Assembly: GCA_028994555.1 (NCBI GenBank)
Contig: JARDVN010000001.1
Span: 4,092,001 to 4,156,000, forward strand
Length of the DNA: 64,000 nt
Direction of reading: 5' to 3'
From: Citrobacter amalonaticus
GTDB taxonomy: Bacteria > Pseudomonadota > Gammaproteobacteria > Enterobacterales > Enterobacteriaceae
Positions within the stretch are counted from its first letter, which is position 1. Each line of letters starts with the position of its first letter. The notes beneath the pieces were generated by a model. The model ran no database searches and was not told where the DNA came from. It worked only from the letters and a program-made list of their open reading frames with translations. The position numbers and the translations under genes are program-made. Positions 20,607 through 28,917 of this stretch are shown in pieces.

Positions 20607-21249
20607 TTATTCAAAGAACTGACTGATTTTCGCTTTCAGAATATCAATGGCGATGCGATTTTTCCCACCGCGCGGCACGATAATATCGGCGTACTGTTTA
20701 GACGGTTCAATAAATTGCAGAAACATCGGACGCACGGTCTTCTGATACTGCGCCATAACGGAATCCATCGAACGACCGCGTTCGTTAACGTCACGCTTGA
20801 TACGACGCATCAGGCAAATATCCAGCGGCGTATCGACAAAAATAGAGAAGTTCATCTCTTCGCGCAAACGCGCATCGGTCAGTAACAGAATCCCTTCAAG
20901 AATAATGACTTTCTTCGGCTCGACGCGAACCGTCTCTTTCATGCGGGTGTGTTCAACGTAGCTGTAAACCGGCAGCTCAATCGCCGACCCCCCGCTTGAG
21001 AGCCTGCAGGTGCTGAAACAGCAGACTGTGATCCATCGCGTTCGGATGGTCGTAGTTGGTTTTGACGCGTTCTTCCATCGACAGATGACTTTGATCTTTG
21101 TAATAGCTGTCTTCGGGAATAACGCCGATATGTTCATCACCGACTTGTTCACGCAACTCACGATATAGGGTACTGGCAATAAGACTCTTGCCGGAAGCCG
21201 ATGCGCCAGCAATACCGATGATGACGCACTGATGGGACTGATCAGTCAT
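20607..21249 (-). CDS. udk: Uridine/cytidine kinase, one +1 shift
   Basis: Phosphorylates uridine and cytidine to UMP and CMP for pyrimidine salvage. The P-loop [11 protein letters not shown] is at residues 12-22, and the start [13 protein letters not shown] is at 21249. The frame breaks at C run 20988-20993 (LQALKRG / [10 protein letters not shown]). Removing one base gives 213 residues, matching E. coli. It heads the udk-dcd-asmA group and is divergent from dgcE. Confidence 0.95.
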
Positions 21250-21574
21250 AAATTTAGCGACCTGAATAACCTGGTTAGGAAGGGGACGCCGCACGGGCGT
21301 CAAACGCGGCAATTATAGGGATTTCAGCCGTGCGATACCAGTCGAGATAGCAGGGAGTGTATTTAGCGCCCCATGATTCCCTGTCGCAAATTTATTTGTA
21401 CATATTTGGAGCAACCCGCGGAATTACCCCGAATTCGCAGTAATTAATCGCCATATAATGTCAAATTATGAGCAACCGGGATATAAATTGTAAATTGTTT
21501 GTACTAGCATAAACAGAGATAACTACGATGCGTCCGGGCGTTCCGCGACGTTCCGGCCACTCGGAAGCAGGGTA
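21250..21574. other. udk/dgcE divergent intergenic region
   Basis: This 325-base region holds the promoters of the two divergent genes. The right part is AT-rich (about 21380-21520) and is the likely dgcE promoter. I see no coding frame, repeat or RNA that I can name in it. Confidence 0.6.
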
Positions 21575-24500
21575 ATGAGTAAACCATCCCAACATGTTTT
21601 AGTTACCTTGCCGCATCCTCTGCTGCGCTTCGTCAGTTTAGGACTGGCGGCGTTTATTTTTACCCTTTTCTCGCTCGAATTATCCCAGTTTGGCGCCCAG
21701 CTCGCCCCGCTCTGGTTCCCGACGTCAATTATGATGGTGGCCTTTTACCGCCACGCCGGACGAATGTGGCCGGGAATTGCGCTCGCCTGCTCGTTAGGGA
21801 GCATTGGCGCATCGCTGGTCCTGTTCCCGCCTGGCGCGTTGAATTTTACCTACACCGCGATCAACATTATTGAAGCCATCGTCGGCGCCATGCTGCTGCG
21901 TAAGCTATTACCCTGGTATAACCCGTTACAGAATCTCAATGACTGGCTACGTCTTGCCTTTGGCAGTGCGGTCATCCCACCTCTGTTGGGTGGTATTCTG
22001 GTCTGGATGTTATCGCCGCATGAGACGCCGCTGAAAGCGTTTCTGATTTGGGTGCTGTCAGAATCCATTGGCGCGCTGGCGCTGGTGCCGTTGGGTCTGT
22101 TGTTCAAACCGCACTACCTGCTGCGCCACCGCAATCCGCGTTTGTTCCTTGAAACGCTGCTCACGCTGACGGTGACCTTAGTCCTGAGCTGGTTTGCCAT
22201 GAAGTATGTTCCATGGCCCTTCACATTGGTGATCGTATTGCTGATGTGGAGCGCCGTGCGATTACCGCGGGTGGAAGCCTTCCTTATCTTCCTCGCCACC
22301 GTCATGATGGTGTCGCTCATGATGGCTGCCGACCCCACGCTGCTGATCACGCCCAAAGTGCATGTGATGAACAACCTGCCGTGGCTGCCGTTCTTAATGA
22401 TTCTCCTGCCGGCAAACGTCATGACGATGGTGATGTATGCCTTTCGTGCTGAGCGTAAGCACATTACAGAAAGTGAAGAGCGCTTTCGCAATGCGATGGA
22501 ATATTCGGCGATCGGCATGGCGCTGGTCGGTACGGAAGGGCAATGGCTACAGGCCAACAAAGCGTTATGCCAGTTTCTGGGCTATCAGCAGGATGAGTTA
22601 CGCTCGCTGACCTTTCAGCAGCTCACCTGGCCGGAAGATCTGAATAAAGATCTGGAACAGCTCGCCATGCTGGTGGACGGTGACATCAATAGCTATTCGA
22701 TGGAGAAGCGCTATTACACCCGTGCGGGCGAGGTGGTCTGGGCGCTGCTGGCCGTCTCGCTGGTCCGTCACCCGGACGGCACGCCGCTTTACTTTATTGC
22801 CCAGATTGAAGACATCAACGATCTCAAACATACCGAATGGGTCAACAAACGGCTGATGGAACGCATCACCCTGGCTAATGAAGCGGGCGGCATTGGGATC
22901 TGGGAGTGGGAACTGCAACCCGACGTTATCAGTTGGGATCAGCGCATGTTCGAACTGTATGAGGTCCCCGTCCATGTTAAACCCACCTGGTCTGTCTGGT
23001 ACGACTGCGTTATCCCGGAAGACAGAGAGTATGCAGAAAAAGTGGTTCGCGACTCATTAGCCGCCCGCCAGCCTTTTAAGATGGAGTTTCGCATTGCGGT
23101 AAAAGACGGCGTCCGCCATATCCGCTCACTGGCGAACCGGGTGTTGAATAAAGACGGTGAGGTCGAGCGGTTGCTGGGCATCAACATGGACATGACAGAA
23201 GTGAAGCAGTTGAATGAAGCGCTGTTTCAGGAAAAAGAACGTCTGCACATTACGCTGGATTCCATCGGTGAAGCGGTGGTGTGTATTGATGTTGATATGA
23301 AGGTCACTTTTATGAACCCGGTCGCCGAGAAGATGAGCGGCTGGCAGCAAGAGAATGCCATTGGCGTACCGCTGTTGACGGTACTGCGGATCACCTTTGG
23401 CGACAACGGCCCGCTGATGGAAAATATCTACAGCGCCGATATGTCCCGTTCCGCCATTGAACAGGATGTGGTTCTCCATTGCCGCAACGGCGGCAGTTAC
23501 GATATTCACTACAGCATAACTCCGCTCAGCACGCTGGACGGCGGCAATATCGGTTCGGTGCTGGTGATTCAGGATGTCACCGAGTCGCGTAAGATGCTGC
23601 GTCAGCTGAGCTACAGCGCCACCCATGATGCCCTCACCCACCTGACCAACCGGGCTAGCTTTGAAAACAAACTGAAGCTGCTGCTGCAAACCGTGCGCAC
23701 TGCGCATCAGCGCCACGCGCTGGTCTTTATCGATCTTGATCGTTTTAAAGCGGTAAATGACAGCGCCGGTCACGCGGCGGGCGATGCACTGCTGCGGGAA
23801 CTGGCGCAACTGATGCTCAGCATGTTGCGTTCCAGTGATGTGCTGGCGCGTCTGGGCGGCGATGAGTTTGGTCTGCTGCTGCCGGAGTGCAATATTGAAA
23901 GCGCGCGCTTTATCGCCACGCGGATCATTAACGCCGTCAACGATTACCACTTTATGTGGGAAGGCCGCCTGCATCGCATTGGCGCCAGCGCCGGAATCAC
24001 GCTCATTGACGAGAACAACTGCCAGGCGGTTGAGGTGATGTCGCAGGCAGATATCGCCTGCTATGCCTCTAAAAATGGCGGGCGCGGTCAGGTGACCGTG
24101 TATGAACCACAACAAGAACAGGCGCATCACGAGCGCGCGATGATGTCACTGGATGAACAGTGGCGGATGATTAAAGATAACCCTCTGTTAATGGTCGCTC
24201 GCGGTGTGGCCTCCCCGCGCATTCCCGAAACGCGCAACTTCTGGCTTCTCTCGCTGCGACTGTGGACCAGCGAAGGGGAAGTCATGGAAGAACAGGCCTT
24301 CCGCACAACCTTAGCCGATCCGGCGCTTAACCATGCGCTGGATCGCCGCGTACTCCATGAGTTTTTCCATCATGCCGCCCCGGCGGTTGCCAGCAAAGGA
24401 CTCAGCGTCGCCCTGCCGCTTTCGGCGGCGGGATTAATCAGCACAACGCTCATTGACGAACTTCTGGCTCAACTGGAGCAGAGCGCTCTGCCGGGACGCC

Positions 24501-24904
24501 TGCTGCATCTGATTGTGCCTGCGGAAGCGCTGTTACTGCATCCGCAGGAGAGCACTGCCGCCATGCAGATACTACGTCAGGCAGAGTGTCGCATCATTTT
24601 GAGCCAGATTGGCCGCGATCTGCAGATCTTTAATCTGATGACGAAAGGTATTGCGGATTACCTGCTGCTCGAGAGTGAACTGAACGCCAGCATTCACGGC
24701 AACATGATGGATGAAATGCTGGTGTCGATTATTCAGGGGCACGCCCAGCGTCTGGGGATGAAAACCCTTGCGGGACCCGTGCAAACGCCGATCGTTATGG
24801 ATACGCTGTCAGGAATTGGTATCGACCAGATTTATGGCGATATCATCGCCGAAGCGCAACCGCTGGATCTGCTACTCAACACCAGCTATTTCGCGATCAA
24901 CTGA
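21575..24904 (+). CDS. dgcE: Diguanylate cyclase DgcE (MASE1-PAS-PAS-PAS-GGDEF-degenerate EAL)
   Basis: Membrane-bound cyclic-di-GMP synthase, formerly YegE, intact at 1109 residues (about 1105 in E. coli). The N-terminal MASE1 sensor region with eight or more hydrophobic segments covers about residues 1-290. Three PAS/PAC units follow (about 300-420, 430-550 and 560-680), the first opening 'ESEERFRNAMEYSAIGMALV'. The GGDEF active site (LARLGGDEFGLLL) is at residues 761-765. The last 240 residues align with an EAL domain but show no EAL or ExLxR motif, so phosphodiesterase activity is unlikely. In E. coli it feeds c-di-GMP to the DgcM-MlrA switch that turns on csgD, and mlrA is also in this window. 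Confidence 0.95.
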   Translation: MSKPSQHVLVTLPHPLLRFVSLGLAAFIFTLFSLELSQFGAQLAPLWFPTSIMMVAFYRHAGRMWPGIALACSLGSIGASLVLFPPGALNFTYTAINIIEAIVGAMLLRKLLPWYNPLQNLNDWLRLAFGSAVIPPLLGGILVWMLSPHETPLKAFLIWVLSESIGALALVPLGLLFKPHYLLRHRNPRLFLETLLTLTVTLVLSWFAMKYVPWPFTLVIVLLMWSAVRLPRVEAFLIFLATVMMVSLMMAADPTLLITPKVHVMNNLPWLPFLMILLPANVMTMVMYAFRAERKHITESEERFRNAMEYSAIGMALVGTEGQWLQANKALCQFLGYQQDELRSLTFQQLTWPEDLNKDLEQLAMLVDGDINSYSMEKRYYTRAGEVVWALLAVSLVRHPDGTPLYFIAQIEDINDLKHTEWVNKRLMERITLANEAGGIGIWEWELQPDVISWDQRMFELYEVPVHVKPTWSVWYDCVIPEDREYAEKVVRDSLAARQPFKMEFRIAVKDGVRHIRSLANRVLNKDGEVERLLGINMDMTEVKQLNEALFQEKERLHITLDSIGEAVVCIDVDMKVTFMNPVAEKMSGWQQENAIGVPLLTVLRITFGDNGPLMENIYSADMSRSAIEQDVVLHCRNGGSYDIHYSITPLSTLDGGNIGSVLVIQDVTESRKMLRQLSYSATHDALTHLTNRASFENKLKLLLQTVRTAHQRHALVFIDLDRFKAVNDSAGHAAGDALLRELAQLMLSMLRSSDVLARLGGDEFGLLLPECNIESARFIATRIINAVNDYHFMWEGRLHRIGASAGITLIDENNCQAVEVMSQADIACYASKNGGRGQVTVYEPQQEQAHHERAMMSLDEQWRMIKDNPLLMVARGVASPRIPETRNFWLLSLRLWTSEGEVMEEQAFRTTLADPALNHALDRRVLHEFFHHAAPAVASKGLSVALPLSAAGLISTTLIDELLAQLEQSALPGRLLHLIVPAEALLLHPQESTAAMQILRQAECRIILSQIGRDLQIFNLMTKGIADYLLLESELNASIHGNMMDEMLVSIIQGHAQRLGMKTLAGPVQTPIVMDTLSGIGIDQIYGDIIAEAQPLDLLLNTSYFAIN

Positions 24905-25742
24905 CGGCTGCCAACCTTCGGTATACCAGATGTGCAGTAACGCGTAGGAGCGCCAGGGTTTCCAGCGCTCCGCATAGCGACGGATCTGCGCGGAAGTCAT
25001 CCCAGGGAAACGTTGTTTAATCAGATAGTCGTCAGGCAAAAACACATCCTTTGCCTGCCAGCCGCGCAGGGCGAAATAGTTTGCCGTCCAGCGACCAATC
25101 CCAGGAAATCCCTGTAGCGTTTTAATTGCCTGTTCAATATCTTCCGGCGGCTGACCGATCAGCGTCCCATTCTGCGCGGCTTGCGCCAGATGGATTAGCG
25201 CGTTGGCGCGCATCAGCGGCATACCCAACGCTTTCAGTTCCAGCGGATCGGCGGCAACAAGCTGTTCAGGGGTCGGAAAACACACATACTCTGGCGCGTC
25301 CGCTAACGTGTCGCCATACACTCGCACAACCTTCGACGTCAGCTTTGCCGCCATCGCGACGCTCACCAGTTGGCCCAGAATCGCACGAACGCCCTGCTCA
25401 AAGGCGTCCACCGAGCCTGGCAGCCGCAGCCCTGGACGCGCCGCCCCCCAGTTCACCTAAAGCCTGGCTGATCTGCTGCGGTTTACAGCGCAGATCGAAC
25501 AGTCGCTCCATTTTCTCAAGGCAGATATCCGCAACCGGCAACAGCCCGTCACTCAGCGTTACCTGAAGCGTATTCGTCACCGTGTCAGGAACGACGGCGA
25601 TGATTCCCTTGTGTTGCCCTATCGCCAGGCTCCGCGTGTAACGTAATGCCTCTACGGTTTCCACGCCGCTGACGGCACGTGCGGCAAGAAAACCTAACAT
25701 CCATGACCAGTCATATGGCGGTTGCCAGCTCAGGGTAAACAT
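24872..25742 (-). CDS. alkA: 3-methyladenine DNA glycosylase II, one +1 shift
   Basis: Excises alkylated purines from DNA. The start MFTLSWQPPYDWSWMLGFLA at 25742 is chosen by family alignment. The HhH-GPD motif 'GFPGIGRWTANYFALRGW' is followed by the catalytic aspartate in 'VFLPDDYLIKQRF'. The frame breaks at C run 25444-25449 (QALGEL / GAARPGLRLPGS); correction gives about 289 residues, slightly longer than E. coli at the C-terminus (SVDREIAGVE). Its 3' end overlaps dgcE by 33 bases on the opposite strand. In E. coli it is part of the Ada adaptive response; I did not identify an Ada box. Confidence 0.92.
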
Positions 25743-25878
25743 CCTCAACTCCTTTTTCTGCAAACCTTCAGCATAAACGCTATTCAGACGTTGTGCTTTG
25801 CTTTCATATTCCAGTTGTCGCGACGGCGACATTTCGCTAAAGTCACGCCCCTTCTTCACTGGCATGGGGATTTTTAAG

Positions 25879-27232
25879 GTGTTTATTGGATTTGATTACG
25901 GTACCGCTAACTGCTCTGTCGCCATCATGCGTGACGGCAAGCCGCAACTGCTGAAAATGGAAAATGGCAGTACGCTGCTGCCTTCCATGCTTTGCGCGCC
26001 GACGCGTGAATCGGTGAGCGAATGGCTCTACCGCCATCATGGTGTTCCGACCCCAGACGATGAAACGCAGGCGCTGCTGCGTCGGGCCATTCGCTTCAAC
26101 CGCGACGAGGACATTGACGTTCATGCCAGCAGCGTACAGTTTGGGCTGTCATCGCTTGGGCACTATATTGACGACCCGGAAGAGGTGTATTTCGTTAAAT
26201 CGCCGAAGTCTTTTCTGGGTGCCAACGGGCTGAAGCCTCAGCAAGTCGCGCTGTTTGAAGATTTAGTCTGCGCAATGATGTTGCACATTCGCCAACAGGC
26301 ACAAAACCAACTGCCGGAAGCCATTACCCAGGCGGTGATTGGACGCCCCATTAACTTCCAGGGATTAGGTGGCGATGAAGCAAACCGTCAGGCGCAGGGC
26401 ATTCTTGAACGTGCGGCAAAACGCGCCGGCTTTGAGGATGTCGTCTTCCAGTTTGAGCCGGTGGCGGCGGGACTGGATTTCGAAGCGACATTGCAGGAAG
26501 AGAAACGGGTCCTGGTGGTGGATATCGGTGGGGGGGACGACCGACTGTTCGTTACTGCTGATGGGGCCAAAGTGGCATCACCGCGCCGATCGCGAGTCCA
26601 GCCTGTTGGGACACAGCGGCTGTCGCGTTGGCGGGAACGATCTGGATATCGCACTGGCCTTTAAAAACCTGATGCCACAGCTTGGGATGGGAGGAGACAC
26701 CGAGAAAGGAATCGCCCTCCCGGTGTTGCCATGGTGGAACGCGGTGGCGATCAACGACGTTCCGGCGCAAAGCGATTTCTACAGCAGCGCCACGGGCCGT
26801 CTGCTGAACGACCTGGTACGCGATGCCCGCGAACCGGAACAGGTGGCGCTGCTGCTGAAAGTCTGGCGTCAGCGTCTCGGCTATCGACTGGTCCGCAGCG
26901 CCGAAGAGAGCAAAATCGCCCTGTCAGCACAGCCTGAGGTTAACGCAACGCTTTCGTTTATCCGCGACGATCTGGGCACCCTCATCACGCAACAAGGGCT
27001 GGAGAACGCGCTGGATCAGCCGCTTGCACGGATTCTGGAGCAGGTGCAACTGGCGCTGGATAACGCCCAGGAGAAACCGGACGTCATCTATCTGACCGGC
27101 GGTAGCGCCCGCTCGCCGCTTATCAAAAAAGCGCTGACCGCCAAACTGCCGGGTATTCCCATTGCGGGTGGCGATGACTTCGGTTCCGTTACCGCAGGAC
27201 TGGCACGCTGGGCTGAGGTGGTATTCCGCTAA
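25879..27232 (+). CDS. yegD: Hsp70-like chaperone/ATPase YegD, one +1 shift
   Basis: Actin/Hsp70-fold ATPase without the usual substrate-binding domain; function unproven. I chose GTG 25879 (FIGFDYGTANCSV) because 'gggga' lies 8 bases upstream and the length then equals the E. coli 450 residues; ATG 25864 in the same frame is an alternative. The phosphate-1 motif is FDYGTANCS, and the phosphate-2 motif VVDIGGGTTDCS is restored after removing one G from run 26530-26536. The adenosine motif is 'YLTGGSARSPLI'. It is divergent from alkA. In E. coli it is followed by yegI, pphC and yegL, which are missing here. Confidence 0.92.
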
Positions 27233-27259
27233 ACGCCTCGCAAGCTGAACGCAGATGGA

Positions 27260-27288
27260 TTGACATTAAGGTTCATGTGGCTTAGTTT
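27260..27288 (+). promoter_or_regulatory. Promoter of the Sib antisense RNA
   Basis: A perfect -35 hexamer TTGACA (27260-27265), a 17-base spacer and a -10 TAGTTT (27283-27288) place the transcription start near 27294, exactly where Sib-like RNA sequence begins. Confidence 0.75.
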
Positions 27289-27293
27289 CAGGA

Positions 27294-27433
27294 GTGAGGG
27301 TTAGGGAGAGTTTCCCCTCCCCCTGGTGTCTTAGTAAGCCGGTAAGCTAATCACTAAGAGTATCACCAGTATGATGACTACCTTCATCATAACCCTTTCC
27401 TTATTTTGGCCCCTTCCTCGGGAGGGGCTTTCC
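27294..27433 (+). ncRNA. Sib-family antisense RNA antitoxin
   Basis: The transcript would open gtgagggttagggagagttt with a C-rich complement (cccctccccctgg) and close with a GC-rich hairpin gcccctt...gaggggc plus a short T tract (27408-27433). This layout is that of the E. coli Sib (QUAD) RNAs, two of which lie at this same position upstream of mdtA. It runs antisense over the small ibs toxin frame and should block its translation. Only one full copy is seen here. Confidence 0.85.
27331..27390 (-). CDS. ibs: Ibs-type 19-residue hydrophobic toxin peptide
   Basis: A 20-codon frame on the minus strand encodes MMKVVIILVILLVISLPAY. It closely matches E. coli IbsC-type toxins, such as MMRLVIILIVLLLISFSAY as I recall it, which depolarise the inner membrane when overexpressed. 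It is almost entirely one membrane helix. It lies entirely within the antisense Sib RNA, the expected type I toxin-antitoxin arrangement. It is too short for ordinary gene finders. The two adjacent ATG codons at the start are also conserved in the family. Confidence 0.88.
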   Translation of the reverse strand: MMKVVIILVILLVISLPAY

Positions 27434-27597
27434 CGTTTCAGCGTCCTGCTGAAATCCGTGGCTTACCTCCTTTTTGCCGTGCCGCCACTGTAGCGCACAA
27501 TTTCTCATGCGCCTTTTTCGGCGATGATTGTTGCGTAACGCCTCGCAAAGCACGCCGCCATTCGGATGAATCCGTACAGGGTTTCATAATTCCTCCA

Positions 27598-27615
27598 TTT
27601 TTCTCCCTTGATGGC
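27598..27615 (+). promoter_or_regulatory. BaeR box upstream of mdtA
   Basis: TTTTTCTCCCTTGATGGC matches 15 of 18 positions of the BaeR consensus TTTTTCTCCATDATTGGC. It lies 54 bases before the mdtA start, consistent with activation of mdtABCD-baeSR by its own response regulator during envelope stress. Confidence 0.82.
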
Positions 27616-27668
27616 TGGCTAAACTAGTATCATTCCGCGAAACGTTTCAGGATGAGAAACTCATAACG

Positions 27669-28917
27669 ATGAAAGGCAGTCATAAATCCCGCTGGGTAAT
27701 CACCATCGTGGTGGTCATCGCCGCCATCGCCGCATACGGGTTCTGGCAGTACCGGAGCGAACCGCAAAACACCGCACCCGGCGCAACCGGACAAGCGAAA
27801 CCAGCGGCTGGCGCAGGTCGTCGTGGTATGCGCTCCGGCCCCCCTCGCGCCCGTGCAGGCCGCGACGGCCACCGAACAGACCGTTCCGCGCTATCTCACC
27901 GGACTGGGGACGATTACCGCAGCCAACACCGTCACCGTACGTAGCCGCGTGGACGGGCAACTGCTGGCGCTTCATTTCCAGGAGGGTCAACAGGTTAAAG
28001 CCGGTGACCTGCTGGCGGAGATCGATCCCAGCCAGTTTAAAGTGGCACTGGCACAGGCGCAGGGTGTCCTGGCAAAAGACAAAGCCACCCTCGCCAACGC
28101 GCGTCGTGATTTAGCGCGTTACCAGCAACTGGTTAAAACAAATCTGGTCTCGCGTCAGGAGCTGGATGCCCAGCAGGCGCTGGTAAGCGAATCCGAAGGC
28201 ACGATTAAGGCCGATGAAGCCAGCGTCGCCAGCGCGCAGCTGCAACTCGACTGGAGCCGCATCACCGCACCGGTTGATGGTCGGGTTGGTCTGAAACAGG
28301 TAGATGTCGGCAATCAGATTTCCAGTGGTGATACCAACGGTATTGTGGTGATCACCCAGACACACCCCATCGACCTGATTTTCACCCTGCCGGAAAGCGA
28401 TATTGCCACCGTCGCGCAGGCACAAAAAAGCGGACAGCCGCTGGTGGTTGAAGCCTGGGATCGAACCAATTCGAAAAAGCTCAGCACGGGCGTACTGCTG
28501 AGTCTGGATAACCAGATCGATGCCACCACCGGGACCATCAAAGTGAAAGCACGTTTTGAGAATCAGGATGATGCACTGTTCCCGAACCAGTTTGTAAATG
28601 CCCGAATGCTGGTCGACACCGAACAAAACGCCGTAGTGATCCCCACTGCCGCCCTGCAAATGGGCAACGAGGGGCACTTTGTCTGGGTGCTGAACGATGA
28701 GAACAAAGTCAGTAAGCATCTGGTCAAAACAGGGATTCAGGACAGCCAGAAGGTGGTGATCAGCGCCGGGATCTCGGCGGGTGACCGCGTCGTCACCGAC
28801 GGGATTGACCGCCTGACGGAAGGGGCGAAAGTGGAAGTGGTGGAAGCGCAAGCCCCCACCACAACCGATACAAAAGCCACCCGCCGTGAATACGGTAATA
28901 AAGGAGCGCGCTCCTGA
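27669..28917 (+). CDS. mdtA: Multidrug efflux periplasmic adaptor MdtA, one +1 shift
   Basis: Membrane-fusion protein joining the MdtBC RND pump to TolC. An N-terminal membrane anchor ([18 protein letters not shown]) is followed by a Gly/Arg-rich linker, the lipoyl half motif '[23 protein letters not shown]', a coiled-coil hairpin (about residues 120-190) and beta-barrel domains. The frame breaks at C run 27839-27844 (GMRSGP / LAPVQAAT). Correction gives exactly 416 codons (415 residues), as in E. coli. The stop overlaps the mdtB start by one base. Confidence 0.94.

Noticed and set aside
23126..24130. 334-residue minus-strand frame opposite dgcE
   Set aside because: Shadow of dgcE; composition is that of a reverse-complemented coding region rich in His, Gln and Arg.
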